Assembly: GCA_020637635.1 (NCBI GenBank)
Contig: JACKKB010000005.1
Span: 186,001-250,000, forward strand
Length of the DNA: 64,000 nucleotides
Source of the DNA: Albidovulum sp.
Lineage (GTDB): Bacteria; Pseudomonadota; Alphaproteobacteria; Rhodobacterales; Rhodobacteraceae
Direction of reading: 5' to 3'
In this document: positions 41,050 through 49,377 of the stretch, one piece after another
Layout: the number at the start of each line of letters is the position of its first letter
Numbering within the stretch: position 1 is the first letter of the stretch
Made by a program: the position numbers and the translations under genes
Notes under the pieces: model-generated
Told to the model about the DNA's origin: nothing
Seen by the model: only the letters and a program-made list of their open reading frames with translations
Database searches by the model: none

Positions 41050-41684
41050 CCGGCGCGCCCGACGACCGGACCCTGACCGAAACCGGCCTCGCGCCCGGCC
41101 GCAACGGGCGCATCCTCCTCATCGCCTGTGGCGCGCTCGCCCGCGAGATCCTCGACCTCAGGGCCGCGAACGGCTGGACCCACCTCGATCTCACCTGCCT
41201 GCCGGCCAAGCTGCATCTCTACCCGGAGAAGATCACCGCCGCCGTGGAGGAGACGGTCGAGAAGCATCGCGCCGACTACGACGGCATCTTCGTCGTCTAC
41301 GCCGACTGCGGCACCGGCGGGCTTCTCGCCGAGAAGTGCCGCGCGCTTGGTGTCGAGATGGTCGCGGGGCCGCATTGCTATGCCTTCTTCGAAGGCAACG
41401 ACCGCTTTGCCGAACATGCCGAGACCGAGATCGCGGCCTTCTACCTGACCGATTTCCTCGTCCGCCAGTTCGACGCCTTCGTCTGGAAGCCGATGGGGCT
41501 CGACCGTCACCCGGAACTGCGCGACATGCTCTTCGGCAACTACGAGAAACTCGTCTACCAGGCCCAGACCGAGGATCCCGCGCTTGATGCCAAGGCGCGC
41601 GATTGCGCCTTGCGGCTGGGGCTCGCCTATGAACGCCGCTTCACCGGCTATGGCGACCTCAAAGGCGCGCTCGCCCGGCTCTGA
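41046..41684 (+). CDS. DUF1638 family protein linked to corrinoid methyltransfer
   Basis: This 212-residue protein matches DUF1638. ILLIACGALAREI near the N-terminus, a VVYADCGTGG segment and AGPHCYAFFEGND are typical, and several conserved Cys and His could bind a metal or cofactor. The start is GTG 41046, overlapping the small membrane gene by 4 bases. In Rhodobacterales the family is commonly found beside bmt and corrinoid proteins, as here, and it has been linked to methionine synthesis. A role in reactivating or handling cobalamin is plausible but not shown by sequence. Confidence 0.8.
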   Translation: MTGAPDDRTLTETGLAPGRNGRILLIACGALAREILDLRAANGWTHLDLTCLPAKLHLYPEKITAAVEETVEKHRADYDGIFVVYADCGTGGLLAEKCRALGVEMVAGPHCYAFFEGNDRFAEHAETEIAAFYLTDFLVRQFDAFVWKPMGLDRHPELRDMLFGNYEKLVYQAQTEDPALDAKARDCALRLGLAYERRFTGYGDLKGALARL

Positions 41685-41689
41685 GCCTC

Positions 41690-42109
41690 TCAGGCGGCCG
41701 CTGCGAGCGCATGGAGCCGCGCCACCATCGCCCTGAGCCCGTTCGACCGCTGCGAGGAGAGATGCTCGTCCAGCCCGAGCCGCGCCAGCTCGGCCGCGGC
41801 ATCGACCCTGGCCGCCTCGGCAGCACTCAGACCCGAGAAGAGCGCATGCAGGATGGCGATGAGCCCGCGCACGATCATCGCATCGCTGTCGCCCTGAAAA
41901 TCGAACCGCGCCGCCGCGCCCCGCCCCTCGATCCGCGGCAGGAGCCAGACCTGGCTGGCGCAGCCCTCGACCTTGGTCGCCGGCACCTTCACCGCGTCGT
42001 CAAGCGGCGCCATGGCACGGCCAAGCTCGATCACATGGCGATAGCGATCCTCCCAGTCGTCCAGGAAAGCGAAAGTCTCGGCGATCTCCTCGAAGGCTTC
42101 GGTGGCCAT
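41690..42109 (-). CDS. sufE: Cysteine desulfuration protein SufE
   Basis: This 139-residue protein accepts persulfide sulfur from SufS and stimulates iron-sulfur cluster assembly. The acceptor Cys50 lies in VEGCASQVWL, the hallmark of SufE. The length is normal. GGAGGGG precedes ATG 42109. It converges on DUF1638 with a 5-base gap. The other suf genes are not in this window. Confidence 0.94.
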   Translation of the reverse strand: MATEAFEEIAETFAFLDDWEDRYRHVIELGRAMAPLDDAVKVPATKVEGCASQVWLLPRIEGRGAAARFDFQGDSDAMIVRGLIAILHALFSGLSAAEAARVDAAAELARLGLDEHLSSQRSNGLRAMVARLHALAAAA

Positions 42110-42249
42110 TGTCCCCTCCGGCAGGCTTGCCCCACGGGAGGTAGTCGCAAACCCGTCCGAGGTCCAGCCGGGCGCCCCCTTTTCTTGGTCCGGCAATTGG
42201 GCTACGCAGGGTGTCGAAGCACCGCCCTACCGCAACCCGGGAGCCGCGC

Positions 42250-42708
42250 ATGAGACTGCCCGTTACCGCCGTTCTGATTGCAGCGCTGTCGCTCGGCGGC
42301 TGTGCCAAGGTCCGCGACAGCAAGTTCAATCCGCTGAACTGGTTCGGCCGCTCGCAGGCGCAGACCGCCGCCCCGGGCACGGTGCCCGCCGACCCGCGCA
42401 GCCTGGTGCAGCAGGTCACCGCGCTCGAGGTCGCGCGCCAGCCGGGCGGCGCCATCGTGCGCGCCTCCGGCCTGCCGCCGACCCAGGGCTGGTGGGATGC
42501 CGAACTGGTGGCCGAGAACGACGGCATCGCCAAGGACGGCGTGCTCAGCTACCGCTTCGTGGTCTTCGCCCCGCCGGGCGAACGCCGCGTCTCGACGCCG
42601 CAATCGCGCGAACTGACGGCGGCCATCTACCTGTCGGACATGCGCCTGCAGGACGTGCGCCAGATCGTCGTTCTGGGCGCGACCAACAGCCGCTCGGTCC
42701 GCCGCTGA
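42250..42708 (+). CDS. Uncharacterised lipoprotein
   Basis: This 152-residue protein has a lipoprotein signal peptide, MRLPVTAVLIAALSLGGC, with lipobox LGGC and Cys18 as the acylated residue. The mature part is soluble and has no recognised catalytic motif; GWWDAELVAEN and SYRFVVFAPP are its most distinctive stretches. It is probably anchored in the inner or outer membrane facing the periplasm. The upstream ATG at 42211 would place 13 residues before the signal peptide, so 42250 is preferred. Function unknown. Confidence 0.82.
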   Translation: MRLPVTAVLIAALSLGGCAKVRDSKFNPLNWFGRSQAQTAAPGTVPADPRSLVQQVTALEVARQPGGAIVRASGLPPTQGWWDAELVAENDGIAKDGVLSYRFVVFAPPGERRVSTPQSRELTAAIYLSDMRLQDVRQIVVLGATNSRSVRR

Positions 42709-42756
42709 GCCTGGGCCGGAGGGGCGAGCGAACGCGGGCCGAAGCTCGAGCGGCGC

Positions 42757-43908
42757 TCAGACAGGCACCACCCGGACCGCGCCGCCGCGCGCCGAAAGCG
42801 CGATCTTGCCCTCGCAGAGCCTGAGCGCGTCTTCTCCGAAAACCGTTCGGCGCCAGCCGGTTACAGCCGGAACCTCGGTTGATCCGGCCGCCAGCGCATC
42901 GAGATCGGCAGACGAGGCGACAAGCTTCTGCGCCACGCCCTCGGCCTCGCACTTGGCCTTCAGGAGCACCCGCAGCAGATCGGCAAGCGCGCTGTCGACC
43001 TGCGGCTGGGCGCGATCGGCATCCACCCTCGGCAGGTCCTCGGCGCGCGCCTCGACCCCGGCCTTGACGGCGGCGAGGATGCCTTCGGCGATATCGGGGC
43101 GCCGCCCCTCGCGCAAGAGCAGCCGCGAGCGGCCGAGATCCTCGGGCGTCGCGGGCTTGGTCGAGGCGAGCTCGAGCAGCGCATCGTCCTTGAACACCCG
43201 CGACCGCGGGACGTTGCGGCTCTGGGCATAGTCCTCGCGGAAGCGTGCCAGTTCGCGCACCACGGCCAGGAACCGCCCCGAGCTTGTCCGCGTCTTGACC
43301 CGCTTCCATGCCTCTTCGGGCCGGTTGATATAAGTCTCGGGGTCGAGAAGGGTCGCCTCCTCCTCCTCGACCCAGCTCTGCCGGCCGGTCCGCTTCAGTT
43401 CCCTGGCGAGAAATTCGTAAATCACTCGCAGATGCGTCACATCGGCCAGCGCATAGGTCTTCTGCGCCTCGCTGAGCGGCCGGCGCGACCAGTCGGTGAA
43501 ACGCGAGGTCTTGTCGAGCGACTGGCGCGCGATCTTGCGCACCAGCGTCTCGTAGCCGACCTGATCGCCGAAGCCGCAGACCATGGCCGCGACCTGGGTG
43601 TCGAAGAGCGGCTCGGGAAAGACCTTTCCCTCGACGAAGAAGATCTCGAGATCCTGCCGGGCGGCGTGAAAGACCTTCACGGTCGCCCTGTGGCGGAAGA
43701 GGTCGTAGACCGGCTCGAGCGACAGCCCGTCGGCCAGCGTGTCGACCAGCACCGCCTCGCCGTCGCCGGGCAGCGCCATCTGCAGCAGGCAGAGCCTGGA
43801 ATAGTAGGTCCGTTCGCGGAGAAACTCGGTATCGAGCGTGACATAGGGTCCCGCCTTGGCCTGGTCGCAGAAGCCAGCGAGATCTTTCGTGGTTGTGATC
43901 GTGCGCAT
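42757..43908 (-). CDS. rnd: Ribonuclease D
   Basis: This 383-residue 3'-5' exoribonuclease trims tRNA and other structured RNAs. It has the DEDDy nuclease fold with Asp26 and Glu28 in TLDTEFLRERTYYSRLCLLQ, FHAARQDLEI, and YALADVTHL for the later catalytic residues. A first HRDC domain is visible near PEEAWKRV. The length matches RNase D. It lies tail to tail with the lipoprotein gene. Confidence 0.95.
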   Translation of the reverse strand: MRTITTTKDLAGFCDQAKAGPYVTLDTEFLRERTYYSRLCLLQMALPGDGEAVLVDTLADGLSLEPVYDLFRHRATVKVFHAARQDLEIFFVEGKVFPEPLFDTQVAAMVCGFGDQVGYETLVRKIARQSLDKTSRFTDWSRRPLSEAQKTYALADVTHLRVIYEFLARELKRTGRQSWVEEEEATLLDPETYINRPEEAWKRVKTRTSSGRFLAVVRELARFREDYAQSRNVPRSRVFKDDALLELASTKPATPEDLGRSRLLLREGRRPDIAEGILAAVKAGVEARAEDLPRVDADRAQPQVDSALADLLRVLLKAKCEAEGVAQKLVASSADLDALAAGSTEVPAVTGWRRTVFGEDALRLCEGKIALSARGGAVRVVPV

Positions 43909-44089
43909 GCGCGTTCCGTTTTGCGCGGGGGCATCCCGCAGGGTCTGGCCGTCTTATGCGACAGTGCGGGGAAATGAAAGAGGACCGGAGCGGCCCGCCC
44001 TGCCCGCCCCGCCTTGCCCGGTCCTGCCCCGCCCTGCCCGGTCCTGCAAGGCATGGCTGCGGCCGGCGGTCGGCGCCGCAAGGGCTGAC

Positions 44090-44629
44090 CTAGCGCGTCC
44101 GCGGGGGCTCGGCGCCGGCCTGCGGCACGACCCCGTCCAGCAGATCCTCGATCAGGAGGCTGACAAGCTGGCTTCGCCCCGAGAGGCCCGACTTGCGGTA
44201 GATCGCGTTCAGATGCGTCTTGACGGTGCCCTCGGCCGAGCCGCGCATCTCTGCCACCTCGGCGATCGAACAGCCCTTGATGGTGAAGGTCGCGATATCC
44301 GCCTCGGCCGGGGTGAGCCCCCAGTCCTCGAAATAGGTCTCCATCACGGCCTGCAAGGCGCCCGTCGCGGCGGCGATCGTGCGCTGTGCGTCGGCATGAC
44401 GGCGCAGGAGCCGCACCAGATAGGCGCTTTCGAAGACGAGCGCGCCGAAGAGCCCGAGGTTGGCGGCGACCTCGTAGACGAGATGCGGGCGATCGGCGGG
44501 GATGCCGGATTCGGCGGCGATGTCCCTCAACACGTCGATGACGAAAAAGATAGACGCAAAGGCCTGCAGGCAGATGAGCGCGATGATCACCAGCCCTTCG
44601 GTCGGAATTGCCTTGAGCAGTTTCACCAT
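44090..44629 (-). CDS. Membrane-anchored LuxR-type transcriptional regulator
   Basis: This 179-residue protein has two transmembrane helices at the N-terminus (about 13-33 and 52-74), a short helical linker, and a LuxR/GerE helix-turn-helix at about 108-170 (LTPAEADIATF, GTVKTHLNAIYRKSGL). No receiver or autoinducer-binding domain is present. It would bind DNA while tethered to the inner membrane. GGAAGGGG precedes ATG 44629. It is divergent from ssb across about 200 bases. Targets and signal are unknown. Confidence 0.83.
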   Translation of the reverse strand: MVKLLKAIPTEGLVIIALICLQAFASIFFVIDVLRDIAAESGIPADRPHLVYEVAANLGLFGALVFESAYLVRLLRRHADAQRTIAAATGALQAVMETYFEDWGLTPAEADIATFTIKGCSIAEVAEMRGSAEGTVKTHLNAIYRKSGLSGRSQLVSLLIEDLLDGVVPQAGAEPPRTR

Positions 44630-44826
44630 GATTGCCCCTTCCGCATCCGCTGAGCGCCTTCCTACCGGGGCTTGAACGCTTGCGAAAGCGCTACTCCGTC
44701 GCACTCGCGATCGTGATAGGCATGGGGCGGCGCGGTGCGCATTCGGGGTTTCTTGACCATGGCCGCTTTTCTTGGCCGCCACGCGGTGGTCTAAAGGGCG
44801 GCAACAGAATCGAGAGGAGAGATCGC

Positions 44827-45327
44827 ATGGCGGGATCGGTGAACAAGGTCATTCTGGTGGGCAATCTCGGCCGCGATCCGGAAGTGCGCTCGTTCCAGAA
44901 CGGCGGCAAGGTCTGCAACCTGCGCATCGCCACGTCGGAAACCTGGCGCGACCGCAACACCGGCGAGCGCAAGGAACGCACCGAGTGGCATTCGGTGGCG
45001 ATCTTCAACGAGAACCTCGCCAAGATCGCCGAGCAATATCTGCGCAAGGGCTCCAAGGTCTATATCGAGGGCCAGCTCGAGACCCGCAAATGGCAGGACC
45101 AGTCGGGTGCGGAGCGCTATTCGACCGAGGTCGTGCTGCGCCAGTTCCGTGGCGAACTAACGCTGCTTGACGGGCGGGACGGCGGCGGGTCGGGCGGCGG
45201 CGGTTCGGGCGGCGGCGAGCGCGACTATGGCGGCGGCTATGACGACGACCGCGGCGGATCGGGCGGTTCGGGCGGCGCAAGCCAGGGCGGCGGGCGCTCC
45301 GACCTCGACGACGACATCCCGTTCTGA
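44827..45327 (+). CDS. ssb: Single-stranded DNA-binding protein
   Basis: This 166-residue protein binds ssDNA as a tetramer during replication and repair. The N-terminal OB fold begins VNKVILVGNLGRDPEVR, followed by a Gly-rich linker (about 117-155) and the acidic tip DDDIPF that recruits partner proteins. GAGGAGA lies upstream of ATG 44827; in-frame codons further upstream have no such site. uvrA is not adjacent, and no LexA box was seen in this promoter. Confidence 0.96.
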   Translation: MAGSVNKVILVGNLGRDPEVRSFQNGGKVCNLRIATSETWRDRNTGERKERTEWHSVAIFNENLAKIAEQYLRKGSKVYIEGQLETRKWQDQSGAERYSTEVVLRQFRGELTLLDGRDGGGSGGGGSGGGERDYGGGYDDDRGGSGGSGGASQGGGRSDLDDDIPF

Positions 45328-45332
45328 GGCGG

Positions 45333-45827
45333 ATGAACAGAACGGTCGACCGCGGGGGCGTTCCGGTGCCGGTGCGTCCCTTCTGCCTGGCGGATACGCC
45401 GGCGACGGTCGCTCTCCTGTCGGAGATGCAGGCGCACTATGGCGTCCCCTGCCCGGCCGCCGAAGAGATCGCCGCCGCGCTTGCCGATCTGCCACCGGGC
45501 AACGGCATCCTGCTGGCCGAGATCGGCGCGTCTCTCGCCGGTTTCGCCGGTTGGTCGCTGCAATGGCCGGGACCGGGGCTGAAGCGGGGGCTCTTCCTGA
45601 AAGAGCTTTACGTCGCCAGCACCTGCCGCGGCATGGGCGTCGGTCGTGCGCTCATGGCAGGGCTGGCGCGGCTGGCGCTCCACCACGGCGCGACACGGCT
45701 GGATTTCACGGCGGATGCCACGAACGCAAGGCTTCTCGCCTTCTACGTCCGGCTCGGTGCGGCGCCGGACGGGCGACGGTTTCACCGGATCGGCGGCGGT
45801 GCGCTGAGCGCATTGGCAGCGTCCTAG
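45333..45827 (+). CDS. GNAT family N-acetyltransferase
   Basis: This 164-residue acetyltransferase has the acetyl-CoA-binding GNAT core: LKELYVASTCRGMGVGRALM carries the R/Q-x-x-G-x-G/A motif, followed by ATNARLLAFYVRLGA. The N-terminal RPFCLADTPATVALL is the usual first strand and helix. The substrate is unknown. It starts 5 bases after ssb and is likely co-transcribed. Its TAG stop shares the palindrome CTAG (45824-45827) with the stop of aroB on the other strand. Confidence 0.87.
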   Translation: MNRTVDRGGVPVPVRPFCLADTPATVALLSEMQAHYGVPCPAAEEIAAALADLPPGNGILLAEIGASLAGFAGWSLQWPGPGLKRGLFLKELYVASTCRGMGVGRALMAGLARLALHHGATRLDFTADATNARLLAFYVRLGAAPDGRRFHRIGGGALSALAAS

Positions 45828-46954
45828 CCGCGCAGCGCCAATGCGTCCTCCAGGACACCCAGCACCGCCTCGCCGGGTACATCCCCGGCCACGAAGGCCG
45901 CGCCGATGCCGCGGGCAAGGATGAAGCGCAGGCGGCCGTCGACCACCTTCTTGTCCTGCCCCATGAGCGCGAGAAGCCCCTGCGCATCCGGCAGGTCGCC
46001 CGGGATGTCGGCCAGATCGACCTTCATCCCCATCGCCCTGAGATGCGCGCGCACCCGGCTCGGCGCTTCCTGCGCGCAAAGCCCGAGGCGCTGGGAAAGT
46101 TCGAAGGCCAGCGCGCATCCGATCGCCACGCCCTCGCCATGCAGGAGCCGGTCGGAATAGCCGGTGGCCTTTTCAAGCGCGTGGCAGAACGTATGCCCGA
46201 GGTTCAGAAGCGCGCGGTCGCCCTCCTCGGTCTCGTCGCGCTCCACGATCCGCGCCTTCATCTCGACCGATCGGCGGACGGCATGCCGGCGCAGCCCCGC
46301 ATCGCCGGCGGCCAGAGCGGGGCCGTTCGCCTCGAGCCAGTCGAAGAAGCCGGCATCGCCCAGAAGCCCGTATTTCACCACCTCGCCATAGCCCGACAGA
46401 AAATCGCGCGGCGCGAGCGTGCCGAGGACGGAAATGTCGGCCAGCACCAGCGAGGGCTGGTGGAAGGCGCCGATCAGGTTCTTGCCATGGGTCGAGTTGA
46501 TGCCGGTCTTGCCGCCGACCGAACTGTCGACCTGGGCCAGAAGCGTGGTCGGGATCTGCACGAACCGGACCCCCCGGCGCAGGACCGCGGCGGCAAATCC
46601 CGCCAGATCGCCGATCACGCCGCCGCCGAAGGCGATCACCAGATCGCGCCGCTCGATCTTCTCGGCCAGAAGCCAGTCGACGGCCCGCGAGAACTCCGCC
46701 CAGCCCTTGGTCGCCTCTCCCGCCGGCAGCGCAAGCGCCGTCATCGCGATATCGCCGAGCCCCGCGCGAAGCGCCTCGAGATGGGTCGCGGCGACCGTCG
46801 CGTCGGTCAGCACCGCCACACGGCGCCGGTGCAGCAGCGGCGCGATCTCGGCCCCGGCCCGGGCGATGAGCCCGCCGCCGATGCGCACCTCGTAGCTGCG
46901 CGCGCCAAGATCGACTGCCACGGTCTCGGCCGCGCTCGGATTGCTCTTTGTCAT
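45824..46954 (-). CDS. aroB: 3-Dehydroquinate synthase
   Basis: This 376-residue NAD- and metal-dependent enzyme makes dehydroquinate from DAHP in the shikimate pathway. The NAD-binding FGGGVIGDLAGF, the IPTTLLAQVDSSVGGKTGIN segment and the metal-ligand motifs GEVVKYG, LNLGHTFCHALE and LLHGEGVAIG are all present. The start ATG 46954 overlaps the stop of aroK by 4 bases. Confidence 0.96.
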   Translation of the reverse strand: MTKSNPSAAETVAVDLGARSYEVRIGGGLIARAGAEIAPLLHRRRVAVLTDATVAATHLEALRAGLGDIAMTALALPAGEATKGWAEFSRAVDWLLAEKIERRDLVIAFGGGVIGDLAGFAAAVLRRGVRFVQIPTTLLAQVDSSVGGKTGINSTHGKNLIGAFHQPSLVLADISVLGTLAPRDFLSGYGEVVKYGLLGDAGFFDWLEANGPALAAGDAGLRRHAVRRSVEMKARIVERDETEEGDRALLNLGHTFCHALEKATGYSDRLLHGEGVAIGCALAFELSQRLGLCAQEAPSRVRAHLRAMGMKVDLADIPGDLPDAQGLLALMGQDKKVVDGRLRFILARGIGAAFVAGDVPGEAVLGVLEDALALRG

Positions 46955-47502
46955 GCCGGTTCCAGAATGTCTGGGCGCGAGGCGAGTGCCTTCAGCACCG
47001 CCCGCGCCGTGTCGTCGATGGAATAGTCGGCGCGCGCATCGACCGCCAGCCCGGCCTCGGAATAGATCGGCGTGCGCGCCGCAAGCAGCGCAGCAAGCGT
47101 GCCGCGCGGATCGGCGGTCTGCAGCAGCGGCCGCGTCGTCTTGTGGCGGACCCGCTGCCAGAGCAGATCGAGATCCGCCCGCAGCCAGACCGCGACCCCG
47201 TGTTCGGCGATGGCGGCACGGTTGGCTGCCGACAGGAACGCCCCGCCACCGGTCGACAGGATCGCGGGAGGCCCCGAGAGCAGCCGGCGCAGCACCTCGC
47301 CTTCGCGGGCGCGAAAGAAGCTCTCGCCGTCGCGGGCGAAGATCTCCGCCACGCTCATCCCGGCGGCGCGCACGATCTCGTCGTCGGAATCGACGAACGG
47401 CACCGCGAGAACCCGCGCGAGCGCCGTGCCGACGGCGGTCTTGCCCGCCCCCATCATGCCGATCAGCGCGACGGTCTTCTTCAACCTGATTTTCTGGGCC
47501 AC
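46951..47502 (-). CDS. aroK: Shikimate kinase
   Basis: This 183-residue P-loop kinase phosphorylates shikimate at O-3. Walker A GMMGAGKT is at 15-22, followed by FVDSDDEI for shikimate and Mg binding, and LSTGGGAF. It precedes aroB with a 4-base overlap, the usual aroK-aroB arrangement. Confidence 0.95.
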   Translation of the reverse strand: MAQKIRLKKTVALIGMMGAGKTAVGTALARVLAVPFVDSDDEIVRAAGMSVAEIFARDGESFFRAREGEVLRRLLSGPPAILSTGGGAFLSAANRAAIAEHGVAVWLRADLDLLWQRVRHKTTRPLLQTADPRGTLAALLAARTPIYSEAGLAVDARADYSIDDTARAVLKALASRPDILEPA

Positions 47503-47686
47503 TGGCCGAACCTATCACTACGCGCGGCATTCTGCCGTCAATTCCGAAACTTTCGGCCTTGAATGGCGTGAACTCGCGCGAAATGCCATATATATTCGCG
47601 CCAGAGGCGGTTCGCGCGAGGGAGGGCGGCGGACCCGAACCATCACCGGCGGCCCGCCCGCCCCAGAACGAGAACGGCAGAACGCG

Positions 47687-47824
47687 ATGCTGCGACTACT
47701 GAAACTGGTGCTCTTCCTCGCCGTGGCCACCTTCGTGGCCGCCACGAGCTTCGCCTATCTCGGCGACATGACGCCGGCACGAACCGATGTGACACAACCG
47801 GTCGAGCTGAATGTTGGTCAGTAG
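47687..47824 (+). CDS. Small single-helix membrane protein
   Basis: This 45-residue protein has one hydrophobic helix (about 3-24) followed by a short polar tail, DMTPARTDVTQPVELNVGQ. It lies in front of a large exported protein and overlaps its start by 14 bases, which suggests coupled translation. The ribosome site is weak (GGCAG). Proteins of this type with a YLGD-like segment occur at this place in related genomes as far as I recall. Function unknown. Confidence 0.55.
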   Translation: MLRLLKLVLFLAVATFVAATSFAYLGDMTPARTDVTQPVELNVGQ

Positions 47825-49376
47825 AAAGGCGCCGCTGGCGCTGACTGTTCCCTTCATCCTTGCCCTTGCCGGCCCGGCAGGCGCCGAGACGGCCAGGCAG
47901 CCGCTCTCTGCGATCGACTGGCTCTCGCGGTCGGTCACCGATCCGGCCGCGGCGGCGCCGCGCCGGCCGGCCGCGAACGAACCGGCCGTCGTGGCCAGTG
48001 CGACGGTGCCGCCGATCACCACGCGCGTCCTCGGCGGGCCGACGCTCGACGGGCTCGGCATCCTCTCTCCCGAGGCGTCCGGACTGCCGCACGATCTCTG
48101 GGGCGCGAGCCCTTCGGAGGAGCTGGTGCGGCTGATTCGGACCGAGCGGGTCGATACCCTGCCCTCGATCCAGGCGCTCCTGATGACGCTCCTTCTGGCG
48201 GAACTGGCGCCGCCCGACGATGCCACGCAGGATGGCGCGCTCTTTCTCGCCCGGATCGACAAGCTTCTCGACCTCGGCGCGCTCGACCCCGCGCTCTCGC
48301 TTCTGGAGCGGGTGAAGGACCCCGAGCCCGAGGTCTTCCGCCGCTGGTTCGACGTCGCGCTTCTGACCGGCAACGAGGATCGCGCCTGCGAGGTCATGCT
48401 GCAATCGCCCGAGATCGCGCCCACCTTCCCGGCGCGGATCTTCTGCCTTGCGCGGGGCGGCGACTGGAACGCCGCCGCGCTGTCGCTGCGCACCGGCGAG
48501 GCGCTCGGCTATATCGACCGCGCCATGGCCGATCTGCTGTCGCGCTTTCTCGACCCCGACCTTTACGAGGGCGAGCCCGACCTGCCGCTGCCGTCCCGGC
48601 CCTCGCCGCTCGTCTTCCGCCTCATGGAGGCGATCGGCCAGCCGATGCAGACGACGCTGCTGCCGCTTGCCTTCGCGCAGTCCGACCTGCGCGCCAACAC
48701 CGGCTGGAAGACCCGGCTCGACGCCGCGGAGCGGCTGGCCCGGACCGGCGCCATTGCCCCAAACCAGCTCTTCGGGCTCTATTCCGAACAGAAGGCCGCG
48801 GCCTCGGGCGGTGTCTGGACCCGTGTCCGCCTGGTCGCGGAACTCGACCGGGCGCTCGACGCCGGCGACGATGCCGCGATCACCCGGACGCTGCCGAAGC
48901 TCTGGAGCGAGATGGCGGCGAGCGAGCTTGAGGTGTCGGTCGCGCAGATCTTCGGCGACAGGCTCTGCCCCCGCGACCTGGCCCCGGAGATCGCGCCGCT
49001 CGCCTTCCGGATCTGCCTTCTCACGCCCGATTTCGAACGCTGGGCCGGCAGCCGCCCGGCAACCGACACCGAGGAACGCTTCCTGGCCGGCATCGCCCGC
49101 GGCCGCGGCCACGACGCAGCCCCCCCCGATCAGCTCGGCGTCGCCATCGCCGAGGCCTTCGCGCCCGACCGGCCGCTCTCGGACGAGTTCACCGAGCTCG
49201 TTGCGCGCAACCGCGTCGGCGAGGCGATCCTGCGCGCCATCGACAAGGTCACCGAAGGCGCGCGGGGCGACCTGCGCGAGGTGACCGAGGGGTTGCAGCT
49301 GATGCGCGCGGTCGGGCTCGAGACCACGGCGCGGCGGGCGGCTCTGGAACTCGTGATCCTCGAACGGCGGGGCTGA
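47811..49376 (+). CDS. Uncharacterised exported helical-repeat protein
   Basis: This 521-residue protein has an N-terminal signal peptide (to about residue 25, GPAGAE). The body is an alpha-helical, TPR/HEAT-like array with no recognised catalytic motif. Homologues in Rhodobacterales carry the misleading label antifreeze glycopeptide polyprotein. Two Cys residues in the middle and one later could form disulfides. It precedes xerD with a 1-base gap after its stop, so the two are probably co-transcribed. A periplasmic scaffold role is a guess. Confidence 0.8.
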   Translation: MLVSRKAPLALTVPFILALAGPAGAETARQPLSAIDWLSRSVTDPAAAAPRRPAANEPAVVASATVPPITTRVLGGPTLDGLGILSPEASGLPHDLWGASPSEELVRLIRTERVDTLPSIQALLMTLLLAELAPPDDATQDGALFLARIDKLLDLGALDPALSLLERVKDPEPEVFRRWFDVALLTGNEDRACEVMLQSPEIAPTFPARIFCLARGGDWNAAALSLRTGEALGYIDRAMADLLSRFLDPDLYEGEPDLPLPSRPSPLVFRLMEAIGQPMQTTLLPLAFAQSDLRANTGWKTRLDAAERLARTGAIAPNQLFGLYSEQKAAASGGVWTRVRLVAELDRALDAGDDAAITRTLPKLWSEMAASELEVSVAQIFGDRLCPRDLAPEIAPLAFRICLLTPDFERWAGSRPATDTEERFLAGIARGRGHDAAPPDQLGVAIAEAFAPDRPLSDEFTELVARNRVGEAILRAIDKVTEGARGDLREVTEGLQLMRAVGLETTARRAALELVILERRG

Positions 49377-49377
49377 G

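Noticed and set aside
43976..44055. Short CCTGCCC/CCCGCC-type tandem repeats between rnd and the LuxR-type gene
   Set aside because: Imperfect low-complexity GC sequence without a stable unit.
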